Program-made: the position numbers and the translations under genes | Shown: piece by piece, positions 1 to 7,193 of the stretch | Layout of the letters: each line of letters begins with the position of its first letter | How positions within the stretch are numbered: position 1 is the first letter of the stretch | Assembly (NCBI GenBank): GCA_001275005.1 | Contig: JWZX01001639.1 | Coordinates: 1 to 10,427, forward strand | DNA length: 10,427 bases | Source: Chrysochromulina tobinii | Taxonomy: Eukaryota; Haptophyta; Prymnesiales; Chrysochromulinaceae | Direction: 5' to 3' | The notes under the pieces: generated by a model | Seen by the model: the letters and a program-made list of their open reading frames with translations, nothing else | Database searches by the model: none | Told to the model about the DNA's origin: nothing

Positions 1-555
1 ACCGGCGGGGTACGACTTACGACTACGTAATGTAATAGAAATGTAGCACGGGTCTACTAGGCTACATAATGTACCGGTGCGGTACGGAGTACCGTACGCC
101 CTTGACGCTCGGAGCCGCCGCGCCGACCGTATGCGAAAGCGTAGCTACACAGACGAGATACTTAGATCCGATCCGGAGATCGCGTCTTGTGAGTTCTCGG
201 GCCGTACAGCGTAGGCTCCTACACATGCTACAACCATCCGATCGCATCCGCCTCCAAAGCAAACAGCTGAAGGTCTCTCGAAGCGGAGGCGTGGTGCGAT
301 CGCTCGCGGTACTAGTCAGGTCGAGGGGCGTCGAGCGGAGCCGCGGCCTCCAGCCTTGTGCTCGCCCTGATCGAGATGCATGGGCTCGCGCTGGCTGCGT
401 CTGCGTCTCGCGCCGAGCGCCGCGTGCCGGTGTGGAGACCCTCAACCTCCTTCCTCGTCCCTCGCCGCCTCTCGCGCCGGCGCCGCACGTGCCATGGCCT
501 TTCGGGCGCTCAGCACGGCGCTCAGTCCCGATGGGCGAGGCGCTCAGCACGGCGC
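1..555. other. Left-end region without a supported gene
   Basis: No reading frame here shows a recognisable domain or plausible protein composition. The long open frames on both strands are rich in Arg, Ala and Pro, as expected by chance in GC-rich DNA, and they run across the real gene to the right. The first 110 bases are less GC-rich and contain many GTAC and ACGTA words, including a small hairpin (arms 80-85 and 89-94, 3-nt loop). The right end contains a short direct repeat, listed separately. This stretch probably includes the 3' untranslated region of the minus-strand gene that ends at 556; no polyadenylation signal could be assigned. Confidence 0.5.
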
Positions 556-558
556 TCA
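505..558. repeat. 20-bp direct repeat (2 copies) reaching a stop codon
   Basis: An identical 20-bp word occurs at 505-524 and 539-558, giving a period of 34 bp. The second copy contains the TGA stop codon (556-558, minus strand) of the TPR-SGNH gene, so the first copy lies just downstream of that gene's coding region. It looks like a small local duplication at the gene end. Confidence 0.85.
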
Positions 559-2772
559 CTCCTTGGGCAGTTTGTTCTCGAGGAAGCGTACGTAGCGCGG
601 GTGCAGGTGGGTGCCATCGAGGGAGAGGCCGTCGGCGAGCGCCGAACCGTCGGCCGTTACGAGATCCCCAAAGAAGTCGAGCATGTAGAGCGATGGCTCC
701 TTGGCGACGGCGGCTCGCAGCTGCACGTTGAACATGGTGACGATGTGGCGCGTCTCGTTGAGCACCGGCGGGATCGGATGCACCATCAGCCGGAAGCGCC
801 GCTCGCGCTGCAGCGAGCGGAGCACGCTCATGTAGATGGAGATTGTGTGGGCAATGCCCGCGGCGAGGTCGGTGTAGCGCGCACGCTCGACGGCAAGCAG
901 CAAGCCCTCGCGGCAGTCGATCTCGCCGAAGATGCACACGACGGGCGCGCCGTCAGGGATGGATCGCGTGGCCGCATGGAAGTTGGCTTTAGGGAAGAAG
1001 TCGGAGCCCTCACGCAGGTGCCAGATCTTGCACCCGGTCACCAGCCGCGGCACGAGCATGTGCGCGGACCCCTTATACTGCACGGTGCGCCAGGCAGGCG
1101 AGAGCGAGTGTGAATCGCCTGCCACGTACAGCGGCGGCAGGGCGGGCAGCTGCGCGGGCAGCGTGCTCAGCAGCTGCGCCACGCAGCAGTAGTACGCGTT
1201 CTCATTGCGCACGCGCGTCAGGTGCAGGTCCTTGACCTCACGGACCGGCTCGACGAGTGCCACGAGGCGTGGGAGCACCTCGAGCGCGCCCGCGGCGAAC
1301 AGGACCTTGACGACTGTGTACGCGAGCGCGAGCACGTCGAGCTCGGCCTCCTTGTACGTGTTCGGCGGCTTGAGCTTCGGGTTACGCTTCTCGGCGTCCT
1401 CGCCCGCAAAGGGCGGCAGCTCCATGGGCGGCGCGCCCGCCGGCGCGCCGCCGTCGGCGCCGTCGGCGTACTCTGTGTCCACGGACCAGAGGAGTTTGGC
1501 AAGGGCGCCACGCTCGGGGATCGCGGCCGCGAGCTCGGCGAGCTGTAGCGTCGCCACGCTCGCCGTCGGGTTGGCCTCGCAGTGGCGGGCGGCGACCTCG
1601 AGCGCGAGATGGTACTTGAGGTTGAGCTCGTGCAGATGCATCAGGTTGAGCGCGTACGAGGGCTGCTCGGGCGCGTGGGCGACGCATTGGTCGTACAGCT
1701 CGATGGCCTCACTCACTCCCGAGTGGTCCTTGACGACCGAGGCGAGGAAGGCGAGCGCGGACGCGGACGACTTGGAAGCGGGGAGGTGCTGGCCGAGGAA
1801 CTCGATGCCATCAGGCTGGCACAGCGTCTTCGCGAGCAGCCGCCGGATCGGCTCGTCCTCCGACTTGGCGACCACGAGGCGTAGATAGATCTTGAGCGCG
1901 TCCTCCGTCTGCCCGAGATCGAGAGCTGCCTGCCCATAGGCGAGCAGCACCTCCTGGTCCTCCTGGTCGGCGGCGAGCAGCTTCTGGAGCATGCCGCCGC
2001 CCTCCTTGCGCATCCCCGCTTTGAACAGGCGCAGCCCGAGGGCGATCTCGACGGAGCGCCGCTTCTTGGGGCGCGTCGACGGCACGAGAGCGAGTGCCTC
2101 CCGCAGCGCCTCCACCGCCTCCTCCTGGTCGTCGACGAGTACATGCGCCTCCGACAGCTTAAGACGCGTCTCCACGTCCTTGGGCGCCGCCTTGGCCGCC
2201 AGCCCGAGCCACTTGAGCGCGCCCTCGGCGCGCTCGTTGTACAGCTCGATCTCGCCGAGCTTGCGAGGGATGGCGACGAACTGGGCGGGAAGCGCCGCGC
2301 CACTCATGCCCGAGCGCTCCAGCGTCGCGAGCACCTCCTTCCAAATCTCGGCGGCCCGCTTGAACTGCTTGGCCTCGAACGCCGCGTCGGCAGACTTGAG
2401 GATGGGCGCGAGCGCCTTCTTGAGCTCTTCGTGCGCCGACGTCGACGCGCTCGCAGTCGACGGCGCTTCCGAGCTTGCCACCGCCGCTGCGGCCGCGACG
2501 ACCGCAGGCGCGGTAGGAGCCTGACGGGTCGCAAAGAGGTCGCAGCCGTCACTGGCCACGTGCGCGACGCACGCACTCGGGCTGATCGCCACGCCGTCCT
2601 TGGTCGCCAACGCGACTTCCACCGCCTGCAGCTTGGGCGCCGACGGGTTGGCTGACGCAAAGGCAGCTGCGAAGCGCGCCGAGAGCTCGATGCACGTCGC
2701 CGCCGAGGCGACGGGCCACTCGACGGCCAGCGTGTACGCGGGCTCGTCCTCGTGGTGGATGTAGATCCTCAT
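556..2772 (-). CDS. TPR-like protein with C-terminal SGNH/GDSL-type hydrolase domain
   Basis: This encodes 738 aa without introns. Residues 1-85 could be a small beta-grasp (ubiquitin-like) domain: a beta-hairpin-like start (MRIYIHHEDE), a helix and further strands. An Ala/Ser linker (about 86-115) follows. Residues 116-420 are helical with TPR-like pairs, for example around 171-230, 240-300 and 336-400. A Gly/Ala/Pro-rich linker lies at about 435-470. The C-terminal domain (about 547-738) carries SGNH hydrolase landmarks: GDSH at 552-555 (candidate nucleophile Ser554), GEIDC at 616-620 in the position of the GxND block, and DGTH at 719-722 (candidate Asp719 and His722). Asp in place of the usual block-III Asn is a variation. 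I start at the Met at 2772 because it begins the folded domain; an in-frame Met at 2826 adds 18 unstructured residues. By family knowledge the domain could be an esterase or acetyl-hydrolase, with TPRs for protein binding; the substrate is unknown. No signal peptide is seen, so it is probably cytosolic. Confidence 0.85.
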   Translation of the reverse strand: MRIYIHHEDEPAYTLAVEWPVASAATCIELSARFAAAFASANPSAPKLQAVEVALATKDGVAISPSACVAHVASDGCDLFATRQAPTAPAVVAAAAAVASSEAPSTASASTSAHEELKKALAPILKSADAAFEAKQFKRAAEIWKEVLATLERSGMSGAALPAQFVAIPRKLGEIELYNERAEGALKWLGLAAKAAPKDVETRLKLSEAHVLVDDQEEAVEALREALALVPSTRPKKRRSVEIALGLRLFKAGMRKEGGGMLQKLLAADQEDQEVLLAYGQAALDLGQTEDALKIYLRLVVAKSEDEPIRRLLAKTLCQPDGIEFLGQHLPASKSSASALAFLASVVKDHSGVSEAIELYDQCVAHAPEQPSYALNLMHLHELNLKYHLALEVAARHCEANPTASVATLQLAELAAAIPERGALAKLLWSVDTEYADGADGGAPAGAPPMELPPFAGEDAEKRNPKLKPPNTYKEAELDVLALAYTVVKVLFAAGALEVLPRLVALVEPVREVKDLHLTRVRNENAYYCCVAQLLSTLPAQLPALPPLYVAGDSHSLSPAWRTVQYKGSAHMLVPRLVTGCKIWHLREGSDFFPKANFHAATRSIPDGAPVVCIFGEIDCREGLLLAVERARYTDLAAGIAHTISIYMSVLRSLQRERRFRLMVHPIPPVLNETRHIVTMFNVQLRAAVAKEPSLYMLDFFGDLVTADGSALADGLSLDGTHLHPRYVRFLENKLPKE

Positions 2773-3479
2773 TGTGTTCGGCGCTCTGCAATTGCCACGT
2801 TGGAGGCAAGGTGTTCGCGATCCCATTCATACTCGTCGAGTCAAGTCAAGTCAAGTCAAGTCCTTGAAACACACGACGCGCACACACTCCCCCCTGCACA
2901 AGGGCCTCTTTGGTCGCTGTTGCTGTTCAACACAACGCGCAAAGCTCCGGACCCCCAAGCACGAGGACCTCATTAGTCGGCTATCGCTATGGACGGTCGA
3001 GTAATTGAGTGCGCAACGCTATTTCGCTGTTCCCCATCCTATTTAAGGGATCGACTTTGCCGGCTGGATGCAAGCGGAGTCCGGAGAGTAGACTTTCTAC
3101 TACGCACGGGGGCGTCGTACACACTTCTCACTTGAAGACGTTGTGGAATCTCTACAAAAACAGGTCATACTTGTCAAAAATGAGGAGAAAAAGGTCCGCT
3201 CGCGTTGTCACAGTCGTCAGACGTCCCTCGACGGGGGACCGGGCAGGAGACCCACGCGCGCCACCCTGCACGGGGACGCCACGCCGCCATGCCGCCATGC
3301 AGGCTCCGCACCGTGTGTCAGATCCGCCTCTCTACCAAGATGAGCACCTCGCACAGCCGTGCGCGCACTGTGGACACGTGCCTCGTTGGATCTCAAGCCG
3401 CGCACACTACGCGCTCTCCAAAGCTGCATGCCCCTGGTGCTGCCATCGCCGCCGTGCCAGCTCGCCTATTGCCGCCGCC
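2773..3479. other. Spacer between two minus-strand genes (5' region of TPR-SGNH gene, 3' region of calnexin gene)
   Basis: About 700 bp separate the start of the TPR-SGNH gene from the stop of calnexin, so the spacer should hold the promoter of the former and the 3' end of the latter. It contains a pentanucleotide repeat close to the start codon and an AT-rich word at 3039-3047 (TATA-like, CTTAAATAG on the minus strand), about 270 bp upstream of the start codon; neither is proven. Open frames on the plus strand continue antisense into calnexin and are not convincing. One of them carries a cysteine pattern described in the findings. Confidence 0.5.
2839..2862. repeat. Pentanucleotide microsatellite (TCAAG)4
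   Basis: Four perfect TCAAG units occupy 2841-2860, with partial units on both sides. The repeat sits about 70 bp upstream of the TPR-SGNH start codon, so it probably lies in that gene's 5' leader or promoter, where length changes could affect expression (inference). Confidence 0.85.
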
Positions 3480-5129
3480 TCAATCGACCTTGCGAGGCTT
3501 GCTGCGCTTCTCGGCGCCCTTGGGGGACGCCTTCGGCTCCGGCTCCGGCTCCGGCTCCGGCTCGGGCTCCTCCTTCTCCTCTCCCTCCGCCTCCTCCTCC
3601 TCCTCGCCCTCCGCCTCATCGGCCTCAGCCTCCGCCTCATCAGCCTCAGCCTCAGCCTCATTGGCCTCGGGCACAGGCGCAGGCCCGTCCTTGTCCTTCG
3701 TGCCGCCGCCGCGGCAGCAGAGCAGGAAGATGATCGGTACGAGGCCGATGAGCGCCGAGCCTAGCACGATGAGCGGGGTCTCCAGCGTGTAGTAGTACGC
3801 CTGCTTCGCATAGTACTTGACGCTGCCCACGAAGCCCTCCTCACGCTCGTTGTCACGCTTGGTTCCCTTGGACGCTGCCTCGGCCGCCTTGCGCACATCG
3901 AACGTCTTAGCGGCGACTGCCTTGGCGACGGCCGGATCGCTGGCCAGGAGCACGTTGTCGAAGAGGATGCCGTCCTGCATCGTCCACAGCTCGATGCCAA
4001 TGCCACCGATGGGCGCCATCGCGTACGGCTTGCTGTCCTCGAAGTAGTTCGGATTGTCAACCTTTCGCGGCGTCCACACGCCCTTGTAGGCGGGGTTGTC
4101 GACCTTGGGCGCGTACCACTTGCCCTTGTACTCCGGGTTGGAGATCATCGGCGCCTTCCACTCGCCGCACCCGTGCTTGGCGCAGTCCGGATTCGGGATG
4201 AGCGGCGCCTCCCATTCGCCATCCTCCTCCGCGTCCCAATCGGATGGCTTCTCTGCGGAGCTGTCGGGCACCAGCTCGGGCGCGTCGTCGAGCCACTCGG
4301 CGGGCTTGCTCTTGGCCGGATCGGGGATCTGCATCGGCGCGTCCTCGTCCCAGTCCGCGGGCTTCGTCGCGCCGGGCTCGTCCATCTTCGCCTCATCCAC
4401 CCAATCGGCCGGCTTGCTGTCGGACGGGTCGTCAATGACCTTTGGCGGGTTGATCGGCGGCGCAAAGTCGGAGTCGCTCGTGAGGCTCGCGGTCTTGACC
4501 TCCTTGTTGTCGACGAGGATCTTGACCATGTTGTCCGTCCCTACGATCGCCGTGTACAGGTGCACCTCCTTGTCGGTCGCCGGCTTGGGCGGCGTCACGA
4601 GGTGCTTCTCCTCCCACTCGCCCGTCTTCGGGCTCTTGTGCCGCAGGATGAAGTGCACCTTGTTGGTCTCGCCGCACCTATCCGGGCCGAACATGAGCGT
4701 GTACGGCGTCTCCGCCTTGAAGCCCTCGGCGTCGAGCGCCTCCGTCGACGTCAGGAGCTTAAGGTAAGCGCCACCGCACGTCAGGCCGTTCTTGAGCTGC
4801 AGCTCATACTGCACGACGAGGCCGGCCGTCTCGGGCACGAACGGCTTCTCGAAGAGCGTCGAGACCGCATGCTTGCGCGCCTGGTCACCGACCACAAGGC
4901 CCTTGTCGCCCGGAATCAGCTTGTCGTCCGCGTACGGCTCGAGGTTCCAGCGGCCCGAGAAGTCGGCATCCTTGCTCACCTTCCACGTCTCCTGCCACGA
5001 GCCGAGGAATGGCTCGAAGAAGAAGGCGCCCTCGACGGTTGCCGGGATCTCGCCCGCAGGCACTGCCTCCTCGGCCGCCTCCTCGGCAAAGGCGAGCGCC
5101 GCGACGCATACCAACAGGAATCGCATCAT
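3480..5129 (-). CDS. CNX: Calnexin, ER membrane lectin chaperone
   Basis: Calnexin binds monoglucosylated N-glycans on new glycoproteins in the ER and retains them for folding. The 549-aa product has a signal peptide (about 1-15). Its lectin domain contains CGGAYLKLL at 118-126 and LMFGPDRCG at 145-153, matching calreticulin-family signatures; Cys118 and Cys152 are the expected disulfide pair. The P-domain (about 230-365) has four KPxxW repeats (239, 256, 275, 294) and four motif-2 repeats of GxWxxPxxxNPxY type. The 4+4 count fits calnexin rather than calreticulin (3+3). A membrane span at about 452-472 precedes a very acidic Glu/Ala tail with six Glu-Pro units, ending in SKPRKVD. The tail's RK at -4/-3 may act as a dibasic ER signal, but the animal RKPRRE ending is absent. 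The start is Met at 5129 or the adjacent Met at 5126, because the signal peptide begins there; an in-frame Met at 5195 would add 22 polar residues ahead of it. No intron is needed. Divergent from the kinesin, 108 bp away. Confidence 0.97.
   Translation of the reverse strand: MMRFLLVCVAALAFAEEAAEEAVPAGEIPATVEGAFFFEPFLGSWQETWKVSKDADFSGRWNLEPYADDKLIPGDKGLVVGDQARKHAVSTLFEKPFVPETAGLVVQYELQLKNGLTCGGAYLKLLTSTEALDAEGFKAETPYTLMFGPDRCGETNKVHFILRHKSPKTGEWEEKHLVTPPKPATDKEVHLYTAIVGTDNMVKILVDNKEVKTASLTSDSDFAPPINPPKVIDDPSDSKPADWVDEAKMDEPGATKPADWDEDAPMQIPDPAKSKPAEWLDDAPELVPDSSAEKPSDWDAEEDGEWEAPLIPNPDCAKHGCGEWKAPMISNPEYKGKWYAPKVDNPAYKGVWTPRKVDNPNYFEDSKPYAMAPIGGIGIELWTMQDGILFDNVLLASDPAVAKAVAAKTFDVRKAAEAASKGTKRDNEREEGFVGSVKYYAKQAYYYTLETPLIVLGSALIGLVPIIFLLCCRGGGTKDKDGPAPVPEANEAEAEADEAEAEADEAEGEEEEEAEGEEKEEPEPEPEPEPEPKASPKGAEKRSKPRKVD
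3535..3570. repeat. Hexanucleotide repeat (GGCTCC)6 in calnexin tail
   Basis: Six GGCTCC units, one with a C-to-G change, encode the Glu-Pro run of the calnexin cytosolic tail on the minus strand. CTCC- and CTCAG-rich tracts continue to about 3660 and encode Glu/Ala-rich sequence. Copy number in such an in-frame repeat can vary without breaking the gene. Confidence 0.85.
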
Positions 5130-5237
5130 TCGATGCCACGTGTCGTGAGGCCAAGAATCATCAGAAACTTGACGAAACGGAAGTCTGTATGTCAAGTCGC
5201 GTCGTCGTGGTCACCCTCCTCGAGTGATCGCGCGTAA
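5130..5237. promoter_or_regulatory. 108-bp divergent promoter/leader between calnexin and kinesin
   Basis: The two start codons face away from each other across only 108 bp, so both core promoters, or at least both 5' leaders, must share this segment. It contains a CACGTG palindrome at 5137-5142 within GCCACGTGTC, the core bound by plant-type bZIP and bHLH factors. Its centre is about 10 bp from the calnexin ATG, so it may lie in the transcribed leader. The kinesin start is bounded by an in-frame TAA immediately before it (5235-5237). No TATA box is evident. Confidence 0.55.
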
Positions 5238-7088
5238 ATGGCCGACGCTCTGCCAAGGCGTGAAGCCTGCAAGGGCACCGCCGTGGAGCTGGATGACGCG
5301 CCTTTCCGTGGGAGCGTGAGGGCGCCGCCGCCGCCGGTCGTCGACGGCGCCACGCTGCATGCCGCCGCCGAGGCGTACGCAGCAAAGCTTGCTACGCTGG
5401 CACAACAGCAGCACGGAAGTCAGCAGCCCAGGGACGCAGCACCGCCAGCCACAGCAGCCGTGCGCGCTGCCGTGGTGATTCGTCCGGTGCTGCGCGATGA
5501 GCACGCCACGCTTGGTACGGCGCTTGTCGGCCGCACAGCCGCCTCACACGCGCAGCACGAATACGTCGCGTGTTTGGCAGAGCCTCCGCCTTCGCGCTGG
5601 GTGCACTTGCTGTCAGAGACCCGTTGTCGGGGCTATCCCACGAGCGAGGTGCAGTCGCAGCTCTTCGAGGCCGACGCTGTCTTCGGCCCGTGTGCCTCGT
5701 CGGCCGAAGTCTTCGAGGGAGCGGTGCGCCCGCTGGCCGATCGCGTGCTCAGCGGTCGAGAAGCTTGCCTTGTGTGCTTCGGTCAGACGGGCGCTGGAAA
5801 GACGTACACGAGCACGGCGATGCAGCGCGCGGCCGTGGGCTATCTGCTCGAGCATGCGCCGCGCCTCCGCATTGCCTTCTTCGAGGTCTACGGCGAGAGC
5901 TGCCGCGACTTGATGTGTTTCGAGCCCGGCGCGACCGTGACTGTATCGGAGGCGACGGCCGCGGACGCGAAGGCGGACGCGGACGCAAACGCGGAGGGGG
6001 AGGTGGAGGTGGAGGCGGAGGTAGCCGTGTCAGCGACTCTCGAGCTTCGCGAGGCGGCGAACGGCGAGCTTCACGTCATCGGCTTGCGTGAGCATGAGGT
6101 GAGCAGCGTCGTGGCGGCAGAGGCATTGCTACATGACGCAAACTGCACACGACGGACGGCGGCCACGGCAAGCAACGCGCGCTCGTCGCGCTCGCACGCG
6201 ATCTGTGTTCTCACGCCGCTCACCCTGCTGCCACCTCCGCCAGAGCGGCCGCCAGTGCCGTCTCCGCCAGCCGCCCCCCTACCGCCAGCGCCAGCCTCGC
6301 TTCTGCTCGTGGACCTTGCTGGCTCAGAGCGGCGCGAAGACATCACCGCCACGATGGCGCGCACGGTCGGCCGTGCCGCCCAAGCGTTGCTCAACGAGAC
6401 TCGCGCGACCAACCTCGCGCTCGCAACCCTCAAGGACTGCGTACGGCTGCAGCGCGCCGCCGACGCCGCCCATACCTCCGAGGCCGGCGCCGCAGCGGAC
6501 GCCGGATCCGCGTCGATCGCATCGGGGGCGCCGAGAACAAGCACGATCCATGTGCCCTACCGGCGCTCAAAGCTGACGCGCATACTGAAGCCCTATCTCG
6601 AGGGGTGCGCGGCGGATGAGAAGGCGGAGGCGGAGGCGGAGGCGGAGGCGGCGGCGGCGGCGAGGCGCGCGCCTTCCCCGCGCTGCCTCTTCCTGGCCCA
6701 TGTGCACCCGCTGCGCTCGCAAGCCAAGCACACGACCAACACGCTCGAGTTCGTCGCGTCCCTCTTCGGACAGAGCCGCGCGTCGCAGGAGCGCGCCGCA
6801 TTCAATGCCGTTGAGGCGTGGTCGGCCGCCAAGGTCGTGCGCTGGGTGGCGACCCTCGAGGGAGGCCGTTACGCGCCGCTTGCCCCGTGCTTTGGTGGGC
6901 TCAGTGGCAAGCGGCTGGCCACCGAGTGGCGTGGGACCATCATTAAGACTGTGCGCGCGCAGGGGGGCACCGAGGACGACGCCCTCGCCATCTACGATGC
7001 CTTCCACGTCGAGCTGCGTAGGGCCGCTGCCATCGCTAAAAAGGGCGCGAGCAAGACTCCAGGCCAGGAGGTTGAAGAGCCCCATTGA
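5238..7088 (+). CDS. Kinesin-like motor protein (kinesin-13-like) with C-terminal SAM-like domain
   Basis: This encodes a 616-aa microtubule motor, intronless. The N-terminal ~70 residues are low-complexity. The motor domain (about 75-512) has the P-loop GQTGAGKT at 182-189, switch I NARSSRSH at 313-320, switch II DLAGSE at 359-364 and the VPYRRSKLT microtubule-contact motif at 439-447. Its closing strand and helix (HTTNTLEF, 498-505) and the LKDCVRL segment (398-404) resemble kinesin-13 (HTLNTLRYA, LKECIRAL). The usual INKSL of helix alpha-4 is degenerate (TNLAL, 391-395), and the kinesin-13 KVD loop is not visible. Low-complexity insertions occur at 240-262 (Ala/Asp/Glu/Val), 331-353 (Pro-rich) and about 459-477 (Glu/Ala). 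Residues about 525-595 look like a SAM domain: a Trp-initiated helix (AWSAAKVVRWV), a Tyr-containing second helix, GLSGKRL and a long last helix. KIF24-type kinesin-13s carry a SAM at the other end. The start is the first ATG after an in-frame TAA. There is no coiled coil or cargo tail. Confidence 0.93.
   Translation: MADALPRREACKGTAVELDDAPFRGSVRAPPPPVVDGATLHAAAEAYAAKLATLAQQQHGSQQPRDAAPPATAAVRAAVVIRPVLRDEHATLGTALVGRTAASHAQHEYVACLAEPPPSRWVHLLSETRCRGYPTSEVQSQLFEADAVFGPCASSAEVFEGAVRPLADRVLSGREACLVCFGQTGAGKTYTSTAMQRAAVGYLLEHAPRLRIAFFEVYGESCRDLMCFEPGATVTVSEATAADAKADADANAEGEVEVEAEVAVSATLELREAANGELHVIGLREHEVSSVVAAEALLHDANCTRRTAATASNARSSRSHAICVLTPLTLLPPPPERPPVPSPPAAPLPPAPASLLLVDLAGSERREDITATMARTVGRAAQALLNETRATNLALATLKDCVRLQRAADAAHTSEAGAAADAGSASIASGAPRTSTIHVPYRRSKLTRILKPYLEGCAADEKAEAEAEAEAAAAARRAPSPRCLFLAHVHPLRSQAKHTTNTLEFVASLFGQSRASQERAAFNAVEAWSAAKVVRWVATLEGGRYAPLAPCFGGLSGKRLATEWRGTIIKTVRAQGGTEDDALAIYDAFHVELRRAAAIAKKGASKTPGQEVEEPH
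6623..6662. repeat. (GGCGGA)4-(GGC)n repeat inside the kinesin gene
   Basis: Four GGCGGA units run into a GGC run. In frame this encodes alternating Ala-Glu followed by poly-Ala, inserted in the motor domain after the VPYRRSKLT motif. A similar impure GGAGGT/GGACGC tract lies at about 5966-6022. Both are in-frame microsatellite expansions at surface loops. Confidence 0.8.
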
Positions 7089-7139
7089 AAATTAGTGCGC
7101 GGGTTGTTCACACCCGACACCTCGAATTCACAGTCAATG

Positions 7140-7147
7140 TTTATAAT
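7140..7147 (+). promoter_or_regulatory. TATA-like element upstream of the phosphatase gene
   Basis: TTTATAAT stands out in otherwise GC-rich DNA, 46 bp upstream of the preferred phosphatase start at 7194. A transcript starting 25-30 bp downstream would begin near 7170, making 7194 the first in-frame ATG and excluding the in-frame ATGs at 7095 and 7137. Position and composition are the only evidence. Confidence 0.35.
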
Positions 7148-7193
7148 TCACACCCGTTTGTGCGCGCTTTTCGTGCGGCGAGCATCGGGCATT

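Noticed and set aside
62-937. Long minus-strand open frame overlapping the end of the TPR-SGNH gene
   Set aside because: It is Arg/Ala/Pro-rich with no domain, and overlaps a well-supported gene in another frame; a by-product of high GC.
2773-2826. Upstream Met at 2826 as the start of the TPR-SGNH protein
   Set aside because: The 18 added residues are unstructured, and the beta-hairpin of the first domain begins exactly at the Met at 2772.
3009-3764. 251-codon plus-strand frame as a full gene
   Set aside because: Half of it is antisense to the calnexin tail repeats (Leu/Arg runs). Only the short Cys pattern was kept, as a finding.
4173-5237. 354-codon plus-strand frame antisense to calnexin
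   Set aside because: It is a mirror of calnexin codon structure with an Arg/Leu/Val-rich composition and no recognisable motif.
6567-7085. 172-codon minus-strand frame antisense to the kinesin
   Set aside because: It lies wholly within the kinesin, with low-complexity Arg/Leu runs from the GGCGGA repeat; no domain.
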